Below, piece by piece: positions 1 through 7,337 of a stretch of DNA of 64,000 bases; the stretch's first letter is position 1, and each line of letters begins with the position of its first letter. The notes under the pieces are model-generated. The model was not told the DNA's origin and did no database searches. It saw nothing but the letters and a program-made list of their open reading frames with translations. This DNA comes from SYIM01 sp041182885 (GTDB lineage Bacteria; Pseudomonadota; Gammaproteobacteria; Burkholderiales; Burkholderiaceae_E): NCBI GenBank assembly GCA_049423065.1, contig JBMSQB010000001.1:1-64000 (forward strand). The letters are read 5' to 3'. The position numbers and the translations under genes are program-made.

Positions 1-5
1 CAATC

Positions 6-980
6 ATGCGAATTGTGATCATTGACGATTACGCAGACAGCGTCCGATCTCTGAAGGCGTTTGCCGCCGTCTCCGCTCACGAGGTGCTCATTCACCGCAC
101 GCCTGCGTCGTCGCTTGGCCAGTGGTCCGAACGGCTGGCGGGCGCGCAAGCGCTGGTGTTGATCCGCGAGCGATCCACCGTGGATGCGTCAGTCCTGGAT
201 CTTGCGCCCGGTCTCGGAATCATCAGTTGTGCGGGCGCGCTTCCTGGCACACTGGACGTTGCCGCTTGCAGTGCGCGCGGCATTGCGGTTGCCGCAAGCC
301 GGGGCGCAGGTCATGCCACAGCCGAACTGTGCTGGGCGATGATTCTCGCCTCCGAGCGCAAGCTCGTGAGCCAGATCGACTCGCTGCATCAAGGGCGGTG
401 GCAGGCAGCGATCGGTCGTCAACTTCACGGCCGTTGCCTTGGCCTCTGGGGCTTTGGAAAGATTGCCCAGCAGGTTGCTCAGTACGGACGGGCGTTCGGC
501 ATGAAAGTTCAGGTCTGGGGCCGGTCCAGCAGTCTGGAGCGTGCCCGCCAGGCGGGTATCGACTGTGCGCCTTCGCTCGACGATTTTCTTGCGTGGTCCG
601 ATGTGGTGAGCGTCCATCTGAAGCTTACGCCCGAAACCGAACACCTCATCAAGGCGGCCGACCTGATGAAGATGAAGCCCGATGCCTTGTTCGTCAACAC
701 TGCCCGCGCTGGGCTGCTCGCGCCCGGTGCGCTCGAGCACGCCCTCGACGCCGGTCGACCAGGATTCGCCGCGGTGGATGTATTCGACCATGAACCGCTC
801 GTCGATCCGGACGACTCGTTGCTTCGAAGGGCCAATGTGCTCGCCACGCCGCATATCGGGTTTGTCGAACAGGACAATTTCGAGGCATTCTTCGCAGGAG
901 CGTTCGACAACATTCTGCGATTTGAATCCGGAGACCGCTCTCATCTCGTGAACGCGCAGGTCTTTAACAAGACCATTTAA
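6..980 (+). CDS. D-2-hydroxyacid dehydrogenase family protein (NAD-dependent)
   Basis: 324 residues, the usual length for the D-isomer-specific 2-hydroxyacid dehydrogenase family, which reduces 2-oxo acids or oxidises D-2-hydroxy acids with NAD(P)H/NAD(P) in the cytoplasm. The nucleotide-binding turn reads LGLWGFGKIA at residues 145-154. The catalytic triad is recognisable as Arg234 (in NTARAG), Glu263 (in DHEPL) and His283 (in TPHIGF). The start MRIVIIDDY is typical of the family, so the gene is probably complete although only five bases precede it. It is followed after 33 bases by a broken Bug gene, which suggests it once headed a longer catabolic operon. The substrate is not deducible. Confidence 0.88.
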   Translation: MRIVIIDDYADSVRSLKAFAAVSAHEVLIHRTPASSLGQWSERLAGAQALVLIRERSTVDASVLDLAPGLGIISCAGALPGTLDVAACSARGIAVAASRGAGHATAELCWAMILASERKLVSQIDSLHQGRWQAAIGRQLHGRCLGLWGFGKIAQQVAQYGRAFGMKVQVWGRSSSLERARQAGIDCAPSLDDFLAWSDVVSVHLKLTPETEHLIKAADLMKMKPDALFVNTARAGLLAPGALEHALDAGRPGFAAVDVFDHEPLVDPDDSLLRRANVLATPHIGFVEQDNFEAFFAGAFDNILRFESGDRSHLVNAQVFNKTI

Positions 981-1013
981 CGCGGCAGTGCTGGTTCGCA
1001 TAAGGAATCGCCA

Positions 1014-1238
1014 ATGAAACGATTGCTCACCGTCATGTTGTCGGCGCTGTTGTGCGCTGTGGCCTCAGCCCCCGTGGGGGCACAGGATTTCCCGTCCAGG
1101 CCGCTTCGTATCATCGTCCCGTTGGAGCCCCACAAGGATCACTGGCACGTACAGGACATGATCCTGGTGCGGGAGGGGGCGCCGGAGTTGCTCTCCGACT
1201 CCTTCAATACCGATGAAGCGGTCGTGGTCGACGCCTGA
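1014..1238 (+). pseudogene. Chimeric remnant: Bug/TctC signal peptide fused to an unrelated tail
   Basis: This 74-codon frame opens like a Bug/TctC periplasmic binding protein: a signal peptide, then DFPSRPLRIIVP at about residues 25-36. An intact Bug protein would continue with YxxGG and about 290 more residues. Here it switches to an unrelated acidic tail (EPHKDHWHVQDMILVREG and onward) that ends after 38 residues. The tail looks like the C-terminus of another enzyme, which I do not recognise. The likely history is an internal deletion joining the first 110 bases of a Bug gene to the end of a downstream gene. A ribosome site (aagga) is retained, so a short secreted peptide could still be made. 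Confidence 0.7.
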
Positions 1239-1241
1239 CCG

Positions 1242-1259
1242 GGCGTCTGATCAGACGCC
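1242..1259. terminator. 18-bp perfect palindrome at a convergent gene end
   Basis: GGCGTCTGATCAGACGCC is its own reverse complement. It sits between the end of the Bug remnant and the convergent Rieske gene, and includes the latter's stop codon. An additional gacgcc at 1230-1235 can pair with ggcgtc at 1242-1247. There is no T-run, so a bidirectional terminator is only a guess; a protein-binding site is possible. Confidence 0.35.
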
Positions 1260-2294
1260 GGAGTCGGGGTCCGGACGTGCCCGCGCGCGTTCTTCTTGAG
1301 CGATCATCGCCGATACCATGCTGCGAGCCCGCCCGGGTGCCTGATCGGCTTTCGTGTAAACCGTCCGCGTATCAAGCGATACCCGATCCAGAATGCGCTG
1401 TTGCGCCTCGATCATCACGCGGTCTTCTTCGAAGGTTCTGAAGATTCCGGCACGCAACATCTCGGTGAGCTCGGTGTCATCGTGCGCAAATCCGCGGGGC
1501 AGACCCCAGAAATAGTGCGTCGTACGCTCGGTTTCGGGGGTGAGTGCGTTCAATACCCACCATGCGAGCCGCCTCTCCTCGCCCTGGGTGCCGGTTGGGA
1601 CTGCAACCACCTCGATCACCACATAGCAGGGCGGCGTATAAAGAATTCGTTGCGTACGATCGATGTTGGTATCGAAACCTGCCGCACGCACGAAGAGTTT
1701 GGGCGGCTGACAATCCTTCATGAAACGTGCGACCTGCACGAAGTCGCCGCGGATCGTGATCTCGGCCGGCGTTTCGGCCACTGCCGCGTTGCCGATTGTT
1801 CCCATATGCAGGAATGCTTCGTGTGACAGGTCGAGAAGGTTGTCAACGAGCAGCTGATAGTTGCCCTCGACACGCAGCGAGTCGGACAGCGGGGTCCATC
1901 CCGGTTCGGTCCCCCAGTGAAAATCCTGCGGCAGCTTCGATTCATTGGCCTCTGCGGGATCCCCCAGCCATACCCAAACGAAGCCCCAGCGCTCGAGCGC
2001 CGGAAAAACCGTGGAACAGAATTTGGGCGAGACCTGGTGCTCGCCGGGAATCTTTATGCAGCGACCGTCGCTATTGAATGTGATGCCGTGATAACCGCAT
2101 TGCACTGCGTCTCCAACCAGCTTCCCAGCCGACAAGGGCACCAGCCGATGCGGGCACCGGTCGAGCATTGCTACGGGCTGCCCGGCCTCAGTCCGATAAA
2201 AGATCAATTGCTCATTGGCGATGGTGCGCGCGAGAAGCGTACGGCCGACCTCGCGCGTCAACGCTGCAACGTACCAGCAGTTTTTGGCAAACAT
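1251..2294 (-). CDS. Rieske [2Fe-2S] ring-hydroxylating oxygenase / O-demethylase alpha subunit (VanA-like)
   Basis: 347 residues, the length of VanA-type single-component oxygenase subunits, which demethylate or hydroxylate aromatic acids using electrons from a separate reductase. The Rieske ligands are Cys47-x-His49 and Cys66-x2-His69 (CPHR, CGYH). The mononuclear iron site is visible as DLSHEAFLH at 155-163, with Asp155 as the inter-subunit electron bridge and His158 and His163 as ligands. No reductase (VanB-like) or ferredoxin gene is adjacent, so its electron donor must be encoded elsewhere. It is divergent from an aldehyde dehydrogenase, which could oxidise an aldehyde released by demethylation or side-chain chemistry, but that link is inference. 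The substrate is unknown. Confidence 0.9.
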   Translation of the reverse strand: MFAKNCWYVAALTREVGRTLLARTIANEQLIFYRTEAGQPVAMLDRCPHRLVPLSAGKLVGDAVQCGYHGITFNSDGRCIKIPGEHQVSPKFCSTVFPALERWGFVWVWLGDPAEANESKLPQDFHWGTEPGWTPLSDSLRVEGNYQLLVDNLLDLSHEAFLHMGTIGNAAVAETPAEITIRGDFVQVARFMKDCQPPKLFVRAAGFDTNIDRTQRILYTPPCYVVIEVVAVPTGTQGEERRLAWWVLNALTPETERTTHYFWGLPRGFAHDDTELTEMLRAGIFRTFEEDRVMIEAQQRILDRVSLDTRTVYTKADQAPGRARSMVSAMIAQEERARARPDPDSGV

Positions 2295-2371
2295 GTCTGC
2301 TCACTGTCAGGGAGTTTTCGGGAAATTGTAAGGCGTGCAGTTCGGAGTCGTCTCCGCTGACCCGGTTCATG

Positions 2372-2390
2372 CGGAAGGTTCATAATTCCG
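2372..2390. promoter_or_regulatory. Candidate operator in the Rieske/aldehyde dehydrogenase divergent region
   Basis: A dyad CGGAA-N9-TTCCG lies between the two divergent genes, about 30 bases before the aldehyde dehydrogenase start. The spacer contains cataat, a possible -10 element. No regulator gene is adjacent, so the binding protein is unknown. Confidence 0.3.
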
Positions 2391-2418
2391 TTTTGTTTGT
2401 GAACCAAGGACCCCACCC

Positions 2419-3852
2419 ATGTACCCCAACGTCCAGCTCCTGATCGATGGCCAGTGGTGCGATGCCGCGGCCGGCCAGTCGCTTCCCGTCGTCAACCCCG
2501 CCACGGGTGAAACCATCGGTACCGTCGCAAGGGCCGAGCGAGCCGACCTCGACCGTGCGCTCGAGGCCGCCGCGCGTGGTTTTCAGACCTGGCGCAAAAC
2601 CGGCGCCTTTGACCGTTACAAGCTCATGCGCAAGGCCGCCGATCTGTTTCGCGAACGCGCAGCAACGATCGCCACGCTCATGACCATGGAGCAGGGTAAG
2701 CCGCTTGGCGAGGCTAAAGCCGAAGTGCTCGCCGGTGCCGACATCATCGACTGGTTTGCCGAGGAAGGGCGCCGTGCCTATGGTCGAGTGATCCCTGCTC
2801 GCGCTCAGGGCATCTACCAGCTCGTGCTTCGCGAACCGGTTGGCCCGGTCGCAGCCTTCACCCCCTGGAACTTCCCGATCAACCAGGTGGTGCGCAAGCT
2901 TTCCGCAGCCGTGGCGACGGGCTGCTCCATTATCGTGAAGGCGCCGGAAGAAACGCCGGCGTCGCCTGCCGAACTTCTCCGCTGCTTTGTCGATGCGGGC
3001 ATACCCGCGGGCGTCGTGGGTCTGGTCTACGGTGTGCCGGCCGAGATTTCCCAATACCTGATCCCGCATCCGGTCATCCGGAAAATCACCTTTACAGGAT
3101 CCACCCCGGTCGGCAAGCAACTTGCCGCGCTCGCGGGCCTTCACATGAAGCGCACCACCATGGAATTGGGTGGTCATGCGCCGGTGATCGTCTTTGATGA
3201 TGTCGATGCCGATGCGGTGGCGCGCACGATGGCTGGCAGCAAGTTTCGAAATGCCGGGCAGGTGTGCGTATCGCCCACGCGCTTTCTCGTGCAGGAGGGT
3301 GTCTACAAGCAGTTCGTCGAGCGCTTTGTCGAACACACCAAGGCAATCCGCGTCGGTAACGGCCTCGAGAAAGGTGTGTCGATGGGGCCGCTTGCCAACC
3401 CGAGGCGACCTGCAGCCATGGATGCGCACATCGAAGATGCGCGCAAGGCTGGCGCCACCATCCAGACCGGTGGGCACCGAATCGGCAGCCAGGGCAACTT
3501 CTTCGAACCCACCGTGATCACCGAACTCGATCGATCGGCGCGCTCCATGAACGAAGAGCCGTTCGGTCCGCTCGCCGTCATCAATCCTTTTTCAACCTTC
3601 GAGGACGCAGTCGCCGAGGCAAATCGTTTGCCGTTCGGTCTCGCGTCCTACGCGTTTACCCGCTCGGCCAAGACCGCGCAGGCCATCGCTGCCGAACTCG
3701 AAGCGGGGATGGTCACCATCAATCATCTGGGTCTGGCATTGCCCGAGGTGCCGTTCGGCGGCATCAAGGATTCAGGTTACGGCTCCGAAGGCGGCTCAGA
3801 GGCCATCGAACCCTACCTGAACATCAAGTTCGTATCGCAGGCGGGACTGTGA
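2419..3852 (+). CDS. NAD(P)-dependent aldehyde dehydrogenase, succinate-semialdehyde dehydrogenase type
   Basis: 477 residues of the aldehyde dehydrogenase superfamily, closest in style to GabD-like succinate-semialdehyde dehydrogenases; it oxidises an aldehyde to the acid in the cytoplasm. Key residues are Asn151 (FTPWNFP), Lys174 (VKAPEE), general base Glu249 (MELGGHAP) and catalytic Cys283 (FRNAGQVCVSP). The FTGST cofactor-binding element is at about 225-229. An aagga ribosome site lies 9 bases before the ATG. It is transcribed away from the Rieske gene and may share regulation with it. GabD-like enzymes are often broad in specificity, so the physiological aldehyde is not known. Confidence 0.9.
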   Translation: MYPNVQLLIDGQWCDAAAGQSLPVVNPATGETIGTVARAERADLDRALEAAARGFQTWRKTGAFDRYKLMRKAADLFRERAATIATLMTMEQGKPLGEAKAEVLAGADIIDWFAEEGRRAYGRVIPARAQGIYQLVLREPVGPVAAFTPWNFPINQVVRKLSAAVATGCSIIVKAPEETPASPAELLRCFVDAGIPAGVVGLVYGVPAEISQYLIPHPVIRKITFTGSTPVGKQLAALAGLHMKRTTMELGGHAPVIVFDDVDADAVARTMAGSKFRNAGQVCVSPTRFLVQEGVYKQFVERFVEHTKAIRVGNGLEKGVSMGPLANPRRPAAMDAHIEDARKAGATIQTGGHRIGSQGNFFEPTVITELDRSARSMNEEPFGPLAVINPFSTFEDAVAEANRLPFGLASYAFTRSAKTAQAIAAELEAGMVTINHLGLALPEVPFGGIKDSGYGSEGGSEAIEPYLNIKFVSQAGL

Positions 3853-3875
3853 GGCCCGCGCGCGTGCGCTAGCAC

Positions 3876-4610
3876 TCAGACAGGAACGGGCTGGGCGGAA
3901 AACGCTGGCGTTTTACGCCACACCTGCCACTCGGGCCCCGTGGGGGCGACAAACCTGAGGCACTCGTGTGCCCCTGGCATGGCCAGCTCCAGGCTCTCAG
4001 CATGAAGCCAGAGCCTGGCAACGCCCAGATGCTCGGACACCGTCCGATTGAGCGGGCCCTTGCCGTGGGTGGAGTCGCCAATGACCGGATGCGCAATATG
4101 TTTCAGGTGGCGCCTGATCTGATGCCTGCGCCCCGTGAGCGGCCTGAGCTCGAGCTCGGCATAGCGGATTTCCGGATAAGGTCCGTGTGCCACCGGCAGG
4201 GCGCCCCGGTTCAGTATCCGAAGAAGCGTCTGTGCGGGCAGGCTTTGCGTCCGCGAGTCGGTTCGATCGTCTTTCATGCGGGTGAGCGGATGGTCAATCT
4301 GCTGGTCACTGGTCGGCCAGCCCCGCACGATCGCGCGATAGGTTTTTCTGATCCCCTCGCCGCTTTCGAAACGCTCGCCCAGCGAGCGTGCCGTGCCCGA
4401 GTCGAGCGCAAAGGCAAGGACGCCACTGGTGGCTTTATCGAGCCGGTGCAGCGGAAACACCGTTTGCCCGAGCAGCTTGCGAAGCGCCTGCAAGACCACG
4501 CGTGTTTCCCCGCGGTCGAGTGCGGTGGCATGGACGAGCCAGCCCGCGGGTTTGCAGATCACGGCGAGCCGATCGTCGCGGTGCAGCAGCGTAAAGGGCG
4601 GGGTATTCAC
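3876..4610 (-). CDS. truC: tRNA pseudouridine(65) synthase, TruC-type (RluA family)
   Basis: 244 residues of the RluA pseudouridine synthase family. The catalytic motif HRLDKATSG lies at 55-63, with nucleophile Asp58. The opening (CKPAGWLVHATALDRGE) and the C-terminal TGRRHQIRRHLKHI block match my recollection of E. coli TruC better than RluA, RluC or RluD. TruC isomerises U65 of some tRNAs. It starts with GTG. It converges with the aldehyde dehydrogenase and is unrelated to the surrounding catabolic genes; this is a housekeeping island. The TruC call rests on remembered family features, so RluA-family synthase is the safe level. Confidence 0.82.
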   Translation of the reverse strand: MNTPPFTLLHRDDRLAVICKPAGWLVHATALDRGETRVVLQALRKLLGQTVFPLHRLDKATSGVLAFALDSGTARSLGERFESGEGIRKTYRAIVRGWPTSDQQIDHPLTRMKDDRTDSRTQSLPAQTLLRILNRGALPVAHGPYPEIRYAELELRPLTGRRHQIRRHLKHIAHPVIGDSTHGKGPLNRTVSEHLGVARLWLHAESLELAMPGAHECLRFVAPTGPEWQVWRKTPAFSAQPVPV

Positions 4611-4664
4611 CAGCGGTGATCAGGACAGGCTATGGCGAGCGTGTGATGTGGGGTCACCAGGCGC

Positions 4665-5540
4665 TCACACTGCGCTGCGCAAGAACGCCATGACCAGATC
4701 ATTGAAGCGGCGCGGCCGCTCATAGTAGGCGAGGTGGCCTGCGCCCTTGAAGAGATCGCAGCGACCGTTCGGAAACAGGCTGGCGACCTCGCGCAATTCG
4801 TCTGCTGCAAAGAGCGGGTCGTCGGTGCCGCCCACCACCAGAACCGGGAAATGAAGCCGCGCGGCCTCGGCGGGTGTGACAGGCCGGCTGGTGAAGACCG
4901 GAAAAGTGGCTGGGGTAGGGGGGCCACCTGATGAGGCCATGATTTCGGCATAAAGAAACGTGAGCGCAGGGAAGTCGAGATGCATGGCCTCGCCCACCGG
5001 CCCATAGGGGTGATAGGCGGCCGCAAACCGTTCTTTCTCGCCTGGGCTTCGCACCCGTGGTACGCCCGCAGGCAGCGGCGATTCGCTCGCGCCCACCTGG
5101 CGATAGCGCGCCTGCATACGGGCAATTCGCTCAGCCCACCCCTGATCGATGCGGGGGGTGCTCACGCAGCCTGGACCGCAGCAGAGCACCAGTCGCGCGA
5201 TGCGATCCGGATGGTCGGCCGCAAAACGGAGCGCGGGCGCAGAGCCGAGCGATGCGCCCATCAGGTTGAGCGGTTCTCCGCCCAGGCCCGTGTGTTCGAT
5301 GAGCGCGGCCAGGTCGCGCACATGCGCCTCACCGTCGGCAGGATCGAGCTCAGCCAGCGCACGCGAACGCCCATAGCCGCGAAGATCGTAGATCAGGCAG
5401 CTGAAGTGGTGACGAAGCTCTGCCACCTGCTGCCACCACGCCAGATGGGTGCCGCTTGCGCCGTGAATGAGCACCAGCGGCGGACCGTCACCATGGAGCT
5501 CGTAGTAGAGCTCGGCGTCGTCGGTTCGAAGCAGGGTCAT
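4665..5540 (-). CDS. Alpha/beta-fold hydrolase
   Basis: 291 residues. It has the HGASG oxyanion element at 26-30, the nucleophile elbow GASLG with Ser97, an acid at Asp240 or 241 (GGTDDPL) and His269 (GAGHLAYYERP), giving a complete catalytic triad. There is no signal peptide, so it is cytoplasmic. The style resembles the 3-oxoadipate enol-lactonase and C-C bond hydrolase branch, but the family is too broad to name a substrate. It lies 12 bases behind the GntR regulator on the same strand and is presumably co-transcribed, so it probably belongs to the pathway that the regulator controls. Confidence 0.82.
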   Translation of the reverse strand: MTLLRTDDAELYYELHGDGPPLVLIHGASGTHLAWWQQVAELRHHFSCLIYDLRGYGRSRALAELDPADGEAHVRDLAALIEHTGLGGEPLNLMGASLGSAPALRFAADHPDRIARLVLCCGPGCVSTPRIDQGWAERIARMQARYRQVGASESPLPAGVPRVRSPGEKERFAAAYHPYGPVGEAMHLDFPALTFLYAEIMASSGGPPTPATFPVFTSRPVTPAEAARLHFPVLVVGGTDDPLFAADELREVASLFPNGRCDLFKGAGHLAYYERPRRFNDLVMAFLRSAV

Positions 5541-5552
5541 CGTGGAGAGGGC

Positions 5553-6230
5553 CTATTCCGGCATGGTGGCCAGAATGTTTCGCCCGGTTCGCTCGATGTG
5601 ATCGGCGAGCAGCTTGCACGCGAGCCTCGAGTCGCGACCAAGCGTGGCTTCGGTGATTTGTCGATGCTCCGCCGCCACGTCGCGGTCGACATCGTGATGG
5701 GTGAAGAAGATGCGCCGATAGCGATCGTGAATCGTGTTCAGGTGCTGACAGAACTGCAACAGGATCGGCGAGCCGCAGGCCTGGGTGAGCGCCTGATGGA
5801 GCGCGTGATGCCAGGCCTCCCAGTCGCTGATTTGCTGGCCCGAAATGCGCTGCGATTCGAGCTTGGCGAGCCGATGGTGTGCGCTCAGCACCTCGACCTC
5901 CCAGGCGTCGTTGCCACGCGCGATGGAGTCACGCAGTGCCCGCGTCTCCAGCAGCACCCGCAGTTCGATGGCCTCGGCGAGTTCGGCACGCGAGGCGGGC
6001 GCGACGCGATAGCTTTTCTGGCTGTCGGCAACGATCAGGCCCTCGCTCACCAGCCGCGTGACCGCCTCGCGGACCGGGCTCCAGCTCACGCCAAAGTTGT
6101 TCTTGAGGTCTTCGAGGCGCAGCCGCTCGCCGGGTGGATAGCGCCCATTCAGCACGTCGTCGCGCAACTGGTGCGCGATCGACTGCGCGAGCGTGGCGCT
6201 TTCTGAAGCAGACGAACCGGGTGTGTTCAT
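5553..6230 (-). CDS. GntR-family transcriptional regulator with FCD (FadR C-terminal) domain
   Basis: 225 residues. The N-terminal winged helix is at about 12-78, with the signature GRYPPGERLRLEDL and SPVREAVTRLVSEGL. The all-helical FCD ligand-binding domain follows from about 85, with metal- or acid-binding histidines such as those in HHALHQALTQ. Members usually repress catabolic operons and release DNA on binding a small organic acid. It lies between the CDGSH gene and the hydrolase, and divergent from the cupin-TRAP-amidohydrolase operon, which is the natural candidate for its regulon. A candidate site is noted at 6529-6543. Confidence 0.9.
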   Translation of the reverse strand: MNTPGSSASESATLAQSIAHQLRDDVLNGRYPPGERLRLEDLKNNFGVSWSPVREAVTRLVSEGLIVADSQKSYRVAPASRAELAEAIELRVLLETRALRDSIARGNDAWEVEVLSAHHRLAKLESQRISGQQISDWEAWHHALHQALTQACGSPILLQFCQHLNTIHDRYRRIFFTHHDVDRDVAAEHRQITEATLGRDSRLACKLLADHIERTGRNILATMPE

Positions 6231-6254
6231 CTTGGGCGGATGGTGCGAGTGGGC

Positions 6255-6503
6255 TCAGAGGCTGTTGTGCGTGCCGTCGCAGTAGGGCACCTTGCCGCCG
6301 CGCTTGCAGCCGCAGAGATAGGCCGTGACGGTTTTCTGCTGGGTCCAGACCACTGGCTTCATTCCGCTTTTCGTGGAGGTGTGCGAGCCGTCGCAGAACG
6401 GCTGCTGCTTGGAGAGCCCGCATGAACACCATGCGTAGCGGTAACCCTCCAGCAGTTCGACCTTGTAGGGTGCTTTCTGGGCGATGACTGGTTCGTCATT
6501 CAT
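6255..6503 (-). CDS. CDGSH iron-sulfur domain protein (two motifs)
   Basis: 82 residues from the ATG at 6503, preceded by an aggac ribosome site; a longer reading would need a TTG and is less likely. It contains two CDGSH-type iron-sulfur sites: C-x-C-x8-CDGSH in the middle and C-x-C-x8-CDGTH near the C-terminus. Each would bind a [2Fe-2S] cluster with three Cys and one His. Small double-CDGSH proteins are common in bacteria, and their role is mostly redox or iron handling without a defined pathway. It is first in a three-gene minus-strand run with the GntR regulator and hydrolase. Confidence 0.88.
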   Translation of the reverse strand: MNDEPVIAQKAPYKVELLEGYRYAWCSCGLSKQQPFCDGSHTSTKSGMKPVVWTQQKTVTAYLCGCKRGGKVPYCDGTHNSL

Positions 6504-6519
6504 GGGCGTGTCCTGGGTG

Positions 6520-6531
6520 AATATCGATATT
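6520..6531. promoter_or_regulatory. 12-bp perfect palindrome in the divergent promoter region
   Basis: AATATCGATATT lies 17 bases upstream of the CDGSH start, in the 103-base region shared with the cupin-TRAP operon. It is unusually A+T-rich for this DNA and could be an operator or part of a promoter. Confidence 0.35.
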
Positions 6532-6543
6532 GACGTTGACAAT
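6529..6543. promoter_or_regulatory. Candidate GntR-type operator
   Basis: ATTGACGTTGACAAT is an imperfect dyad (ATTGxC, then GxCAAT on the other strand's reading) that overlaps the palindrome at 6520-6531. FadR/FCD-type regulators commonly bind short TTGTnnnACAA-like dyads. The neighbouring GntR gene makes this a reasonable guess, but it is not demonstrated. Confidence 0.3.
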
Positions 6544-6606
6544 CGCTAATTCATGCTCTTACAGTTATTTGATCCGTTCAACGTTAGTCCGTCAAGAGGT
6601 GCCGCC

Positions 6607-7287
6607 ATGCGTTCCGCCCCCGAGGTCAACGCCAACTGCAATCAGGTCGCATACATGGACACGCGCACAATGTCCTGGGAGCCCACCGAGTGGGCCGGCA
6701 TCACGCGCAAGGTGCTCGAGTTCGTCAACCATCCGCGCATGGGTCGAGAGACATCGCTGCTCAGGTTCGAACCGGGCGCGCGACTGCCGCACAGCACCGT
6801 AGCCGAGCGGCTGGATTTCTTCGTGGTCGAGGGCGAGTGTGCCGATGAACACGGCACCTACGGTCGGCACACCTTTGTGCGGCAGCCCCCCGGCACCGCG
6901 CATTCGCTCCATTCAGCAGGCGGCTGCGTGCTCTACATGAAGTGGCGCGTCCCCATCATGCCCGACAGCACCCGTATCGTGATTGACGCGGTCAACGCCA
7001 AGTGGCTCGAGTTTCCGCATCGCGGCGCCGATGTGCTGCATCTCTATCCAAACAGCACGGGCATTGAAACCGGCCGAATCGGCCACGTGCACACCAACCG
7101 AAAAATTCCATCGCACGATCACTCCATTGGCGAAGAAACCTTCGTTCTGGAGGGCGTGCTGAAAGACCAGTTCGCCACCTACGAGGCGGGCACCTGGTTT
7201 CGCATGCCTTGCGGGGTCGCTCACGCGCCCTACACCGAGGCCGAGCGCTGCAAGATGCTGATCCGGGAAGGCGATCTGGTCTGGTAG
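6607..7287 (+). CDS. Cupin-domain protein (ChrR-like double cupin)
   Basis: 226 residues from the ATG at 6607, chosen because an agaggt ribosome site lies just before it; a longer in-frame reading has none. Two cupin folds are visible. The first has RFEPGARLPHSTVAERLDFFVVEGE around 60-80. The second has KIPSHDHSIGEETFVLEGVLKD around 165-185, with an H-x-H and downstream H motif typical of a metal centre. The layout resembles the cupin half of ChrR anti-sigma proteins, but no zinc-binding anti-sigma domain is present. It heads the TRAP-amidohydrolase operon and may act as a small metal enzyme in that pathway. Confidence 0.8.
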   Translation: MRSAPEVNANCNQVAYMDTRTMSWEPTEWAGITRKVLEFVNHPRMGRETSLLRFEPGARLPHSTVAERLDFFVVEGECADEHGTYGRHTFVRQPPGTAHSLHSAGGCVLYMKWRVPIMPDSTRIVIDAVNAKWLEFPHRGADVLHLYPNSTGIETGRIGHVHTNRKIPSHDHSIGEETFVLEGVLKDQFATYEAGTWFRMPCGVAHAPYTEAERCKMLIREGDLVW

Positions 7288-7337
7288 GCCTCCTTTCGCC
7301 TCCGCGCCCTTCAAAAACAACTCACAGGAGACACCCG

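Noticed and set aside
4980..6206. A 408-codon plus-strand frame opposite the hydrolase and GntR genes
   Set aside because: It covers two well-supported genes of known families on the opposite strand and shows no recognisable domain.
6504..6542. A longer CDGSH protein starting at a TTG
   Set aside because: The ATG at 6503 has a clear ribosome site, and the 13 extra residues do not match the family.
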